Assembly (NCBI GenBank): GCA_005217565.1
Contig: SJCO01000009.1
Location: 62,001 to 126,000, forward strand
DNA length: 64,000 bases
Origin: Puteibacter caeruleilacunae
Lineage (GTDB): Bacteria; Bacteroidota; Bacteroidia; Bacteroidales; Prolixibacteraceae
Reading direction: 5' to 3'
The notes under the pieces are model-generated. The model saw only the letters and a program-made list of their open reading frames with translations, was not told the DNA's origin and did not search any database. Of this stretch, positions 1 to 9,386 are shown in pieces. The position numbers were made by a program, and so were the translations under genes. Each line of letters opens with the position of its first letter. Within the stretch, counting starts at the first letter, position 1.

Positions 1-331
1 CCTTCCAAGGTCCATTTGGTGTATCAAAATTCAATAGATGATCAATACCATAACCTGTATTATAAGCATTGTTAGCAATCCACCAACAAGCAAGACTACC
101 ATCTCCTCTTACATATAGTTGTCCTGCTGCAACTCCTCCACAAGGCATACCTATGGTTTTCAATTCTTCACCCTTATATACCTTCTGCTCACCAGGTGAA
201 GTAAGACTTTTAATCCAGGTTTTACTTAATCCTTTGTCTTCCTTTATCACATGGCCAAACTCATTTTGAGCATTCAAGCCTGTAACAAAAGCCCAGCACA
301 GCAATAAAATTCCCAATACTTTTCTCTTCAT
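1..331 (-). CDS. GH116/DUF608-like glycoside hydrolase, N-terminal part (cut by window edge)
   Basis: An open frame starts at the ATG at 331 and runs off the left edge, giving about 110 residues. Residues 1-20 form a signal peptide (MKRKVLGILLLCWAFVTG), so the enzyme is exported. The mature part contains IGMPCGGVAAGQLYVRGDGS followed by a Trp-rich stretch ending in NNAYNTGYG. This resembles the Gly-rich opening of bile-acid glucosidase 2/GH116 and DUF608 proteins, which hydrolyse beta-glucosides or beta-xylosides. The catalytic domain lies outside the window, so the specificity is unknown. It shares strand and carbohydrate theme with the glycosidase and sulfatase to its right. Family call is from the N-terminal motif only. 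Confidence 0.55.
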   Translation of the reverse strand, partial: MKRKVLGILLLCWAFVTGLNAQNEFGHVIKEDKGLSKTWIKSLTSPGEQKVYKGEELKTIGMPCGGVAAGQLYVRGDGSLACWWIANNAYNTGYGIDHLLNFDTPNGPWK

Positions 332-482
332 ACTTTTTGTTTTTATCGTTTAAGCAATCAAAACAAGATCCATTGTTATTCTAAAAGCTTCACGCTAATT
401 CAGTCACTTCAAAAGTATACTGCATGCAACTATATTAGAGTGTCAAAATCAGTATAAAAAGTATAGATTTCGGGAATTACGC

Positions 483-1859
483 TTATTTATAAAACAAAGC
501 AATCCAGCTACCAGTATCTGGAGCTTGCAACTTGAGGATATCTCCACCTTCAATAGTAATTCTTTCTTTAATTAATCCAGAGGATATATCAATCCACTCT
601 ATCTTCATCTTAAATGGAAACTCCTTTAAATCGATATTAGTCTTTTCTCCTTTCGGACTAAACATTACAATCACATCCTTATTATTAGATATTATATAGG
701 CTACATTAGGTTGCTTATTAATCAACAATTCATCGCAAGGATGTAAATTCCAGAACTTCTCCTTCTTTTCGATATACCTGGCAATTTTAACACATGCAAT
801 TGAAAGCTCCGATAATCCAAGCCCTGAAGATGGTCTGTGAAATCTGGCTGATGCTACACCACCCAATACATGCCGCCACCATCGTTCTATTCCATCCTGT
901 GTATTACCATGCCGACCACCATCAGCACCATAAGTCTTCACCGTATTCAAAGGTCTTGGCGCGGAAGAGATATATTGCTTCACCCATTGAAAATTGTCCC
1001 AGTGGGTCTGCCCTTTCTTCTGGTTATTCTGCGAAACGTCACAATAGGCAAATCTCTCTGGATGGTCAAACGTCCTGCGATGCTCATCAGTACGAAGATT
1101 CCAATTATCCCACATCTCTGTTACACACACCACCTTACTCCTCTTCGCTGCGTATGCCCTCACAAAATCGGCCCAATAAAATGCCCATTCAACCTCTGCC
1201 GATGTTTCGTTATCCATACAATACAACACATGATCATATTTCAGAGAAATTGACAACATCTTCTCAACAAATCGTTGCTGAACACTTAAAAGGGTGATAA
1301 TATTTCTCTGCTTAGGAGTTGTAAAGAAAAAAGGCTGTTTATTTCCGGCAGGATGATCGGGATACTTCTCTTTCAATGCACTCTCTTTCTTCGAATAATT
1401 GATATTGTTTTTAGGATTATAAGGATGGTTCTCCCAATAGTGCCTGAAGTAATCGAACCGATCCCATATTTCAATCTGAACAACAATATTACGTTTAGTG
1501 GTTTCTTTTAAAAAGAACTCAAAGCGGTTCCAATACTCAGGATTCCACTTATCCAGATCATATTTCCCATTGGTAAGCTGAAGAAATGGATAAAGCTCAA
1601 ATCCCCTGTCATGCCGATCACTCATAGTATTACGAACATAATTGGCACCCACATTCTTCATGGAATCTAAATGTGCCACCAGCATTTCCCCTGGCCATTG
1701 AAACAGATTATCATCGCTACTGGCTCCAAGCAGCATAATCGGTTTTCCTTTATAAGACCAATACCAGTGATTCTTTTTCCAGGGTTGAATAGGTTTAGCA
1801 GCAAAACATTGAGCACTACTGATAATAGCAATTGTAAAGAGTAGAATAATGCGTTTCAT
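483..1859 (-). CDS. Secreted TIM-barrel glycoside hydrolase (apiosidase/DUF4038-like) with C-terminal beta domain
   Basis: 458 residues with a signal peptide (about 1-20, ending CFAA). The N-terminal WSYKGKPIMLLGASSDD region and the repeated Trp/Tyr-rich strands resemble clan-A TIM barrels of the DUF4038/apiosidase type. LYCMDNETSAE places an Asn-Glu pair at residues 217-218, the usual position of the clan-A acid/base, and EMWDN near 250 could carry a second acidic residue. The last 70 residues (EWIDISSG, then TGSWIALF) look like the small beta domain called a collagen-binding-like domain in such proteins. It probably attacks a plant or algal glycan in the periplasm or outside the cell. The exact substrate cannot be read. 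It lies between the GH116-like gene and a sulfatase on the same strand. Confidence 0.6.
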   Translation of the reverse strand: MKRIILLFTIAIISSAQCFAAKPIQPWKKNHWYWSYKGKPIMLLGASSDDNLFQWPGEMLVAHLDSMKNVGANYVRNTMSDRHDRGFELYPFLQLTNGKYDLDKWNPEYWNRFEFFLKETTKRNIVVQIEIWDRFDYFRHYWENHPYNPKNNINYSKKESALKEKYPDHPAGNKQPFFFTTPKQRNIITLLSVQQRFVEKMLSISLKYDHVLYCMDNETSAEVEWAFYWADFVRAYAAKRSKVVCVTEMWDNWNLRTDEHRRTFDHPERFAYCDVSQNNQKKGQTHWDNFQWVKQYISSAPRPLNTVKTYGADGGRHGNTQDGIERWWRHVLGGVASARFHRPSSGLGLSELSIACVKIARYIEKKEKFWNLHPCDELLINKQPNVAYIISNNKDVIVMFSPKGEKTNIDLKEFPFKMKIEWIDISSGLIKERITIEGGDILKLQAPDTGSWIALFYK

Positions 1860-1955
1860 AGGTTCTGTAAGGTTTAATTTAAACTTCTACAAAACGCTTT
1901 TTTTAACGATATATTATTTAATACAACGCATTTTTCTACTCTTTGCTTTACCTCG

Positions 1956-3284
1956 TTACTTCCAGGCAGGTAATGCCTTCATTTTTGAATCAAGCATTTT
2001 ATACGCCTTTGCACTTTTGTTATCCAACTGATCAACATTCAGTGGATTCTTTTCTGTAGGATCATTGATCATATCATAGAAACGTCCGTCATGATATAGT
2101 TTGAATTCCTGATTACGTACAAAACGTCCTCTGTTCTTACTTTGTGATCCCCACATTGGATCGTAATGCACAACAATACAATCGCGGTCTTTATACTTCT
2201 TTCCTGTTAACAGAGGTATAAAACTTTTTCCGTCCTGATCATCTTTTGTCTCTAAAAGATCGGCGAATGATGCATAGAAATCCGCAAATGATATCAATTC
2301 GGTCGAAACTTTTCCTTTTACACCTTTTGCAGGCCATTTCACTACAAAAGGAACATGAGTACCACCATCGGTTAGTAATCCCTTTTGTCCCTTTACTATT
2401 CTGCTACCCATTTTACTCACAACCTTACGATCGGTACCATTATCTCCAGTAAAAAGTACAATTGTATTTTCATCCAAGTTCAATTCTTCCAACTTCTGAA
2501 CAATCTTGCCAACCAACTTATCGGTATAGCTCATCATTTCTTCAAAGTACTTTGGATTATTCTTTCGATGTGCAACATCATCATCCCACATTTTCGAATC
2601 AGGTGTAGGAACAAAAGGATCATGAACCAATACCATTGGGTAATACACAAAGAAAGGTTCATCCTTCTTTCGTTCAATAAAATCCATCACAAAATCACTG
2701 AAAACATCAGGTCCATATCCTCCTGTTGTTTCATCAATGATAGAGCCATTCTTTTCAATAAATGGATATTTATATCGTTCTTTCTTACGCTTAGTGCCAT
2801 CATTTACTTTATAGGCAAGCTGCCAAAGACAATATTCATCGAAACCAAACTGATGAGGTCTATTGCTATCCTTCCATCCTTCACGTTGATCTTTACCAGA
2901 AAGGCCATTCAACTGCCATTTCCCTGCAACACATGTAGCATAACCATGTTCCTGAAACAAGTTACCGAACGTTTTCTCTTTTGGATTTAAATACCCAAAT
3001 GCCTCATAGTTTCTGAAATTGTTTTTACCTGTCATGATTTTTACACGACTAGGAGTACAAAGCGGTTGAGCATAGCAATGATCAAAACGAACTCCTTGTT
3101 TTGCTAATTTGTCTATGTTTGGTGTAGCATATGATGTTCCACCATTGCAGCTCAAACATTCATAACCCATATCATCGGCCATGATCAAAATAACATTCGG
3201 ACGGGTGTCTTTCTCTTTTGCTGCCACATTAACAGCAATCAGTACGCCACAAAAAAGTAGCAAGAAGGATGATAGTGATTTCAT
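1956..3284 (-). CDS. Secreted type I sulfatase
   Basis: 442 residues, signal peptide about 1-22. The sulfatase alkaline-phosphatase fold is clear: NVILIMADDMG supplies the metal-binding Asp pair (37-38), and C76-TPSR is the formylglycine signature followed by IMTGKNN. VLFTGDNGT holds the distal Asp-Asn metal ligands. Cys rather than Ser at position 76 means activation by an anaerobic radical-SAM maturase (anSME) or FGE, neither of which is in the window. It removes sulfate esters from a glycan after export. Length is normal for family S1. It sits 97 bp upstream of the TIM-barrel glycosidase on the same strand, suggesting joint use on one sulfated polysaccharide. Confidence 0.9.
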   Translation of the reverse strand: MKSLSSFLLLFCGVLIAVNVAAKEKDTRPNVILIMADDMGYECLSCNGGTSYATPNIDKLAKQGVRFDHCYAQPLCTPSRVKIMTGKNNFRNYEAFGYLNPKEKTFGNLFQEHGYATCVAGKWQLNGLSGKDQREGWKDSNRPHQFGFDEYCLWQLAYKVNDGTKRKKERYKYPFIEKNGSIIDETTGGYGPDVFSDFVMDFIERKKDEPFFVYYPMVLVHDPFVPTPDSKMWDDDVAHRKNNPKYFEEMMSYTDKLVGKIVQKLEELNLDENTIVLFTGDNGTDRKVVSKMGSRIVKGQKGLLTDGGTHVPFVVKWPAKGVKGKVSTELISFADFYASFADLLETKDDQDGKSFIPLLTGKKYKDRDCIVVHYDPMWGSQSKNRGRFVRNQEFKLYHDGRFYDMINDPTEKNPLNVDQLDNKSAKAYKMLDSKMKALPAWK

Positions 3285-3429
3285 AATAGTATTAGTGTTT
3301 TTCTATTCGCATCAGCGAAAGTAACAACTCTAATTCACTTTTATATCATCAAACAATTACAGCTGATTAGAAATGAACACTTACCTACGTATTTTATACG
3401 ATAGTCCCCCATTTCAACTCTCTCCAAGA

Positions 3430-6400
3430 CTAATTTTCAACCTCTACCACCTCATTTTCCAAAGTAAACCAAAGATAGCCTTTAACAGTTGTATAGCCCA
3501 TTTGCTTGAAGTACCTCATATACTCTTTCAACTGTCGCTGATAAGAAGGATCATGTTTCTCCCCTGTTTTAAAATCAACAATAACCACCTCATTGTCTTT
3601 AATCATCACCCGGTCTGGTCTTCGAGTCTTTCCTTGCCCTAACAATATAGCACGTTCGGGATATACCTCCCAGCTTCCGTCGAACCAATCAGTAGTATCA
3701 GAATTTGAAATTACAGATTCAATACGTTCAACGTATTCCTTCTTTTCCTCTCTCGAAATCTTTCCTTCTGCAATTACACGTTTTACACTTCGTTCAATAT
3801 CTTCAAAACGAACAACATGCGCGAATATCTCATGGATGATATTACCATGATTTATCTTCGCAAAGGTCTCATTTTCATCGAGAACAAAGTAATCCTCGTT
3901 ATGTAATCGCAGACTAAGTTTTTCGGAATAATCAAACATATTCAGCTCTTGCATTTGAATCGCCTGATCTTCATCATCAACTTCCTCTTTAGGCTTACTA
4001 GGAATAATCTCTCCCACTTCAAATGCACCAGCTTCTTTGAAATGCTCTCTCAGATTCATGGTCTCAAAATCAAGGGAATCCCCCTTAAATACCTCTTGTG
4101 AATCGAAAGTAACCTTCATCAGCTGACTCACATTCTTAGGATCACCTGACGCCTTCCTTGATTTAGAATTCTCATCCTGACAAATTACATGGAGATAGCT
4201 TCCTGCACGTGTGAAAGCAACATATAACAGGTTCAAATTATCAATGTAAGATTGTACCTTTTCGTAGTAATAATTTTTGGCGAATATACTATTGGCCAAT
4301 CGAGCAGAATATCCAATAGGAATCAAGTCTAGTTCATTGAAAGGAGCCGTATCAGGCCTACACCAGATAACCGATCCAGATTTAGGCTGTAAGTCCCAGT
4401 TACAAAAAGGAATAAACACCACAGGAAACTCCAAACCTTTCGATTTGTGAATAGTTAGTACCGTGATAGCATCACTTGCATCCTCAGCTCTTACAGTTGA
4501 AGACTTACCACTCTTCTCCCACCAGTCCAAAAATGATATAATATCAGAATTCTCTTTACTTGAAAATCCAACCAAAACATCCAGGAAGGTCTGAATATAT
4601 GGCAATTCATCTTCTATTCGGGTTAATCCATACCAACGCACAATCTGTTGCACCATCTCATAAATAGAGAACTGTTTAATATTGGCCAGCCATAAATCAT
4701 GCTCATCTTTCAGATAAGGGAAATAACGCTCCAGCAAAGCATCATGATCATCAAATACCTCATTCCAGCTATGCTCTTCAACAACAGGAGCATCAAACAA
4801 TCCCAATTGCCCAGAATCATCAGCAATAAAATGAGTAGGAATCAGGTTACTTTCCTGAAGACGTGGCAATAAATACTTTATATATTCCGAGACCATTACG
4901 GTCTGATTTATCTCATCATTTGAATCGGCCAGATATTTCAAGAAGCCAAGCACAAATCGCACAGCAGAAGAATTAGACAGGTATAGAGAATCATTTGAGA
5001 TCACATCATAACGATATTTTGAATCTCCACGTGATGCTTTCAATCCTAAAAGCTTGTCGGCCACCATCTGACCTTCACTGGCTTTACGCACCAGGATAGC
5101 CATATCTCCAACAGCAACACCTGCATCCTGAAGCTCTTCAATCTTCTCAACCATACGGTCTAATGCAGCTTCACGCCACTCACCCAGGTTCTTCCCCTCG
5201 ATAAAATCAACCGCTACTCCTCCTTCACTTGGCTTTTTCACATGTTGATAATGCTCAAGATATGCGCCTGTAATAAACTGCGACATATTAGCATCATCTT
5301 CAGTATCTAATATTGATGATTTCAATTCATTAGATATAGACTGCTGAAGTACCTTAGGACTCACATCAAAAACAGAATTCACAAAACGAATTACATTGGC
5401 CGCACTTCGCCAGTTGGTATCCATATTCACATCATTCACTCCGAAATTCTGAAAGTCAGCAGCAGCTTGATGTGATAGAAGAGTCCAATCACCATTTCGC
5501 CAACGGTAGATTGATTGCTTAACATCACCCACAATCAAACAGCTCTCATCCTCCGACAAAGCATTCTCCAATAGCGGTCTAAAATTACGCCATTGCACCA
5601 CCGATGTATCCTGAAACTCATCAATCATGTAATTCTGGTACTGATTACCAATCTTTTCATAGATAAAAGGAGCATCATCATTACCAATAATCCTCATCAA
5701 TAACTCTCCGGAATCAGACAAAAGCATAAGGTTCTTCTCGCGACACAATGCTTTTAACTCCTTCGACAAGTCGGTAAGCATACCTAACTGGTACAAGTTC
5801 ACCAAGATCTCTCCTGCTGTAATGTAATCAACCAATCCTTCATCCCACAAATCTACAGCCTTACGAAGACAATCATTCAATCCGTCGGTAAAAGCCGTCT
5901 CAACTCTAATCTTCTGATCAGAAGTAGCCTTGCCTGTCGTCCACTTGTCCATATTATCCAAGGCAGCTAAAGCACGACCTTTAGGCTCTGAAGGTCCATC
6001 AGCTAATTTCAGCAAATACCCACCAACACCAGTCTTACCGTAAGCAAAATCACTAACTGTTAGTCCGCTATTTTCATAGATATCCTTAACCTGTTTACCG
6101 ATATCCTTAAACTGCTTCTCAAAATCAAGACGAATAGCGCGCAACTCCTTCTGATAAGCCGTCATGAAGTCTTTATTGGCAATCTTCTCGATCAACTGCT
6201 CATCAAAGGCCTTGAACTCCTCCTTTAGCACATTACTTGCAAAGCGACCTACCTCATTTCGGAAATTCCAGTTCTTTCCTTCACGTAGCTTACTCTCGGC
6301 ATAATCAAGCAGCCACTTACTTAACGACTCGTTCTTATCCATATTAAAGAACAGCCGATCGATGGCCTCTTCCAGTCGTGCATTCTCATTCAACTCAACA

Positions 6401-6786
6401 TTAAAGCCCGAATGAATACCTATTTCGCGACCAAAACCACGAATAATACGTTGAAAAAAACTATCAATAGTACTAACTGAAAAACGAGAATAGTCGTGTA
6501 ACAAATAACCGATTACTTCTGTAGCACGTCTTCTTATTATATCAGGAGCTAAACCTGTTTCGTCCTTAAGAATATCGATATAGTTTGATTGATGACCTTT
6601 GCTTAGATGATACAGTTCCATCAAAATACGATCCTTCATCTCCCCCGTTGCCTTATTGGTAAAAGTTACCGCCAACACATTACGATACGTCTTTGGATCT
6701 TGCAATACAATCTTCAGGTATTCGACAGCCAGACGGAATGTTTTCCCTGATCCTGCTGAAGCTTTATAGATATTTAATACAGCCAT
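3430..6786 (-). CDS. UvrD/REP-type helicase with C-terminal nuclease (AddA/RecB-like)
   Basis: 1118 residues. The N-terminal Walker A is KASAGSGKTF (8-17). The helicase motif IDEFQDTS lies at about 388-395, followed by GDVKQSIYRWR and the motif IV-like NWRSAANVIRF. LTIHKSKGLEFPVVF and LLYVAFTRA are typical superfamily 1A motifs V and VI. The C-terminal VVIVDFKTGE (about 1067-1076) is the core of a PD-(D/E)XK nuclease of the RecB/AddA type. It should process DNA double-strand ends for recombination. In Bacteroidota the partner AddB-like protein is often next door; here the neighbours are a sulfatase and a histidine kinase, so any partner is encoded elsewhere. Confidence 0.85.
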   Translation of the reverse strand: MAVLNIYKASAGSGKTFRLAVEYLKIVLQDPKTYRNVLAVTFTNKATGEMKDRILMELYHLSKGHQSNYIDILKDETGLAPDIIRRRATEVIGYLLHDYSRFSVSTIDSFFQRIIRGFGREIGIHSGFNVELNENARLEEAIDRLFFNMDKNESLSKWLLDYAESKLREGKNWNFRNEVGRFASNVLKEEFKAFDEQLIEKIANKDFMTAYQKELRAIRLDFEKQFKDIGKQVKDIYENSGLTVSDFAYGKTGVGGYLLKLADGPSEPKGRALAALDNMDKWTTGKATSDQKIRVETAFTDGLNDCLRKAVDLWDEGLVDYITAGEILVNLYQLGMLTDLSKELKALCREKNLMLLSDSGELLMRIIGNDDAPFIYEKIGNQYQNYMIDEFQDTSVVQWRNFRPLLENALSEDESCLIVGDVKQSIYRWRNGDWTLLSHQAAADFQNFGVNDVNMDTNWRSAANVIRFVNSVFDVSPKVLQQSISNELKSSILDTEDDANMSQFITGAYLEHYQHVKKPSEGGVAVDFIEGKNLGEWREAALDRMVEKIEELQDAGVAVGDMAILVRKASEGQMVADKLLGLKASRGDSKYRYDVISNDSLYLSNSSAVRFVLGFLKYLADSNDEINQTVMVSEYIKYLLPRLQESNLIPTHFIADDSGQLGLFDAPVVEEHSWNEVFDDHDALLERYFPYLKDEHDLWLANIKQFSIYEMVQQIVRWYGLTRIEDELPYIQTFLDVLVGFSSKENSDIISFLDWWEKSGKSSTVRAEDASDAITVLTIHKSKGLEFPVVFIPFCNWDLQPKSGSVIWCRPDTAPFNELDLIPIGYSARLANSIFAKNYYYEKVQSYIDNLNLLYVAFTRAGSYLHVICQDENSKSRKASGDPKNVSQLMKVTFDSQEVFKGDSLDFETMNLREHFKEAGAFEVGEIIPSKPKEEVDDEDQAIQMQELNMFDYSEKLSLRLHNEDYFVLDENETFAKINHGNIIHEIFAHVVRFEDIERSVKRVIAEGKISREEKKEYVERIESVISNSDTTDWFDGSWEVYPERAILLGQGKTRRPDRVMIKDNEVVIVDFKTGEKHDPSYQRQLKEYMRYFKQMGYTTVKGYLWFTLENEVVEVEN

Positions 6787-6910
6787 TCGTTTTTCAATTC
6801 TATTGAGTCGTTCGCGAAATTAGACATAAATCTAATTTAAAAATCGCTGACAATAAAAAATATCTCTGGAATTAAAGTGTAAATTTGCAATACACAAAAT
6901 CAGAGCAGCC

Positions 6911-7858
6911 ATGATTCTTCAAATATTATTAGTTCTTGCTATTCTACTTCAGGTTGTTGCAGCTGTAATGGCCATAAAACTTACAAAAGTTACTAAGTTT
7001 AATTTATCATGGATATTAATCACTGTTGGATTCTTTTTTATGGCTATCCGTCGTTTGGTTGAGTTTCCTCCAATGATTGGCAGGTTCCATACCGAGAAGT
7101 ACACCGAGTTGTATATCTGGCTTGGTGTAATCACATCACTCTGTTTTGCTGTTGGAGTATTTCTAATTCAGAAGATCTTTAACTACATGAAAAAGGTAGA
7201 ATCGGAACGCCGTAAAAGTGAGGAAAGATTACTGCAAGCTGTTATCCAGGCCGAGGAAAATGAGCGCAAACGCTTTGCGAAAGATCTACACGATGGACTA
7301 GGGCCACTTTTATCAACTATCAAATTATCGGTATCAACCCTCTCCCATACTGAACAAAACCATGCCACAGGTGAAATCATTCAAAATACCAATCTTGTGG
7401 TTGATGAAGCAGTCAAAAGTCTGAAGGAAATTTCCAATAATCTAAGTCCGCATATTCTCAACAAGTTTGGCTTCATAAAAGCATTGCGCAATTTTACATC
7501 AAAGATTAATATTCCTCATGGCTTAGAGATTAACCTTAAAACGAATATGACTGATGAGCGCTTTGACCAACAAAAGGAGGTGATCCTCTATCGGGTTATT
7601 TGTGAGCTCATTAACAACACCATAAAGCATGCGAAAGCTTCTCAAATTGATTTAACAATTCATCGTGTTGGAAACAATTTGGTAATTAAATATACCGACA
7701 ATGGTGAGGGTTTTAATATGGATACTGTCAAGCGTAACGGTAATCAAGGCATGGGATTTTCCAATATCTTTTCTCGCATTGATTCGATCAAGGGAAACAT
7801 TACATTTGATAGTAAACCCGATAAAGGAACATCTGTTGAAATATATGTTTATATTTAA
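6911..7858 (+). CDS. Membrane sensor histidine kinase (HisKA_3/NarX-DegS type)
   Basis: 315 residues. Three hydrophobic segments occur at about 1-22, 32-47 and 67-88, followed by a coiled coil. KRFAKDLHDGLGP carries the phospho-accepting His127 of the HisKA_3 family, and NTIKHAKA, NGEGFN and GMGFSNIFSR are the N, G1 and G2 boxes of the ATPase domain. There is no large extracellular sensor, so the signal may be sensed in the membrane. A -7-like TAAATTTG lies at 6880-6887, but no good -33 was seen. The cognate response regulator follows 21 bp downstream in the same operon. Confidence 0.88.
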   Translation: MILQILLVLAILLQVVAAVMAIKLTKVTKFNLSWILITVGFFFMAIRRLVEFPPMIGRFHTEKYTELYIWLGVITSLCFAVGVFLIQKIFNYMKKVESERRKSEERLLQAVIQAEENERKRFAKDLHDGLGPLLSTIKLSVSTLSHTEQNHATGEIIQNTNLVVDEAVKSLKEISNNLSPHILNKFGFIKALRNFTSKINIPHGLEINLKTNMTDERFDQQKEVILYRVICELINNTIKHAKASQIDLTIHRVGNNLVIKYTDNGEGFNMDTVKRNGNQGMGFSNIFSRIDSIKGNITFDSKPDKGTSVEIYVYI

Positions 7859-7879
7859 ACCTTTATTTAAATAGTACAA

Positions 7880-8527
7880 ATGGAACATACTTGCAATATC
7901 ATATTAGTAGATGATCACTCATTATTTCGTAACGGTCTTAAGATCCTGTTAAACAGTCTGGGTAACTACAAAATAGTGGCTGAGGCTGCGAATGGTAAAG
8001 AGTTTCTTAACCTGTTAGATACTACGCAATTTGATATTGTACTGTTAGATATTGATATGCCGGTGATGGATGGCATTGAGGCAGCACAAAAGGCTTTACA
8101 GCTCAATCCTGCAATGAAGATTATTACCCTGTCGATGTATGGCGAAGAGGACTATTACTATCAGATGGTTGATGCTGGTGTTAAAGGTTTTCTACTCAAA
8201 AACTCCGACATCTCAGAAGTGCAGGAGGCCATAGCATGTGTTATGGATGGTGGTTCTTATTTCTCACAGGAGCTACTCACCAATCTGATTAGCTCGTTAA
8301 AAATGGCTGGTAAAACACAGAATGGCATCAAAGAACTTTCTGATCGTGAAATGGACGTTTTGATCCGTATATGTCAAGGTCTATCAAACCAGGAAATTGC
8401 CGATGAGCTATTTATCAGCAAGCGTACTGTCGACAACCACCGAGCCAATATCCTGGCAAAAACCAATTGCAAAAACACCGCCCACCTAGTTGTTTATGCC
8501 ATCAAGAATGGGCTATTTGAGGTGTAG
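7880..8527 (+). CDS. NarL/FixJ-family response regulator
   Basis: 215 residues. Receiver domain 1-120 with the acidic pair at D11-D12, phospho-acceptor D57 in LLDIDMP, and the conserved Lys in GFLLKNSD. The C-terminal LuxR-type helix-turn-helix (ELSDREMDVL, then NQEIADELFISKRTVDNH) occupies about 150-210. It is presumably phosphorylated by the kinase encoded just upstream and acts as a DNA-binding transcription factor. Targets are unknown. Its stop is 2 bp from the 3' end of the convergent hicB gene. Confidence 0.92.
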   Translation: MEHTCNIILVDDHSLFRNGLKILLNSLGNYKIVAEAANGKEFLNLLDTTQFDIVLLDIDMPVMDGIEAAQKALQLNPAMKIITLSMYGEEDYYYQMVDAGVKGFLLKNSDISEVQEAIACVMDGGSYFSQELLTNLISSLKMAGKTQNGIKELSDREMDVLIRICQGLSNQEIADELFISKRTVDNHRANILAKTNCKNTAHLVVYAIKNGLFEV

Positions 8528-8529
8528 GG

Positions 8530-8880
8530 CTAGGTATTTGAACTACTTTCTCTGAATATTCTATCTCGAATAGATTCTGCTACAAAATTATTTAGAGATA
8601 TCTTTGCTTCCATAGCCAGTAAAGCTGCCTTTCGATGCAATTCCGATGAAATTCTTACATTGAAATTACCTTTAAATGGCTTCTCTGGTTCAATGCCTGC
8701 TTCTTTGCAATCATCTATATATTCATCAATTGCAGTCATGAAATCTGCGTCAAGATCTTTTCCTGTCTTACCCTCATAAGATACCAATCCTTTAATGCCC
8801 AAGACCTTCCCATAAAGGAGACCATCCTCTCTACTATACTCTATACTTCCTGTATAATTTTTATACGTCAAATGTTTCAT
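8530..8880 (-). CDS. hicB: HicB-family antitoxin
   Basis: 116 residues. The N-terminal half (YTGSIEYSREDGLLYGKVLG, then VSYEG) is the partly degraded RNase H-like HicB fold. The C-terminal FNVRISSELHRKAALLAMEA plus SLNNFVAESI is a ribbon-helix-helix DNA-binding domain, as in HicB autoregulators. It should bind and neutralise the HicA toxin encoded just upstream (overlap 4 bp) and repress the operon. The candidate operator is the palindrome at 9128-9145. The toxin-first gene order is typical of hicAB. Confidence 0.88.
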   Translation of the reverse strand: MKHLTYKNYTGSIEYSREDGLLYGKVLGIKGLVSYEGKTGKDLDADFMTAIDEYIDDCKEAGIEPEKPFKGNFNVRISSELHRKAALLAMEAKISLNNFVAESIRDRIFRESSSNT

Positions 8881-9119
8881 AATCCCAATACCTCCTTAAT
8901 TTGTTTTAACTGATAATGCTTTAGTATCCCTGTTGGATGTGGTTTATGCATCATCAAGGGTGTCCCGTTTTTACCTATAAACTTAACTCTTGATCCAGAA
9001 GTCTTACCTTTTTTCATTTCAACAAAGCCAAAGTATCCTAATAATTTAACCATCTCATCATAATGTAAATCCGAAGGAAAACTTAAGAATATTGCGACTA
9101 ACTTTTCTTTCTTTGACAT
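8877..9119 (-). CDS. hicA: HicA-family mRNA interferase toxin
   Basis: 80 residues from the ATG at 9119 (a TTG two codons upstream is possible but unlikely). The small dsRBD-like fold is shown by YDEMVKLLGYFGF, GSRVKFIG and MMHKPHPTG...YQLKQI. It belongs to the HicA subgroup that has GSR instead of GSH and a conserved H-x-P-H-P motif. HicA toxins cut or block mRNA; the role is inferred from family and pairing with hicB. The promoter -7 element ends only three bases before the ATG, so the transcript may be almost leaderless. Confidence 0.85.
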   Translation of the reverse strand: MSKKEKLVAIFLSFPSDLHYDEMVKLLGYFGFVEMKKGKTSGSRVKFIGKNGTPLMMHKPHPTGILKHYQLKQIKEVLGL

Positions 9120-9122
9120 ACG

Positions 9123-9154
9123 CAAAAGTAACTATATTTAGTTACATCAACAAC
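9123..9154 (-). promoter_or_regulatory. hicAB promoter with palindromic operator
   Basis: On the minus strand a -7 element TACTTTTG (9123-9130, matching TAnnTTTG) lies 20 bp after GTTG (9151-9154). Between and overlapping them is a perfect inverted repeat, GTAACTA-N4-TAGTTAC (9128-9145). The placement would let the HicB ribbon-helix-helix domain block RNA polymerase. Promoter and operator roles are inferred from consensus and position. Confidence 0.55.
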
Positions 9155-9332
9155 ACTCACGTATTACTAGTAGATACAAAATCGATTTTTGCCCAATAAA
9201 AATTCAATAAATCAGAATTTGTTTCACCCAACTTTCCACCCAACTTTTCACCCAACTCAGAAGAGCAATGCCTATAAAATTTAGAAATAAAGAAACCATC
9301 AAAATCATATAAAGACAAGCAAAACTCATAAT

Positions 9333-9362
9333 CAAAAAAGGGCAGCCCACCAGACTACCCTT
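9333..9362 (-). terminator. Rho-independent terminator of sucAB
   Basis: Read on the minus strand, AAGGGTAG pairs with CTGCCCTT (8 bp with one G-U) around a 9-base loop and is followed by six T. It begins 25 bases after the sucB stop. Confidence 0.7.
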
Positions 9363-9386
9363 CTCTCTATCTTTATAACCTCTACT

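Noticed and set aside
69-269. 66-codon plus-strand frame at the left edge
   Set aside because: It is the shadow of the minus-strand GH116-like gene, whose signal peptide and motif are convincing.
794-1297. Long open frame on the plus strand
   Set aside because: It is antisense to the TIM-barrel glycosidase and has no domain or signal features.
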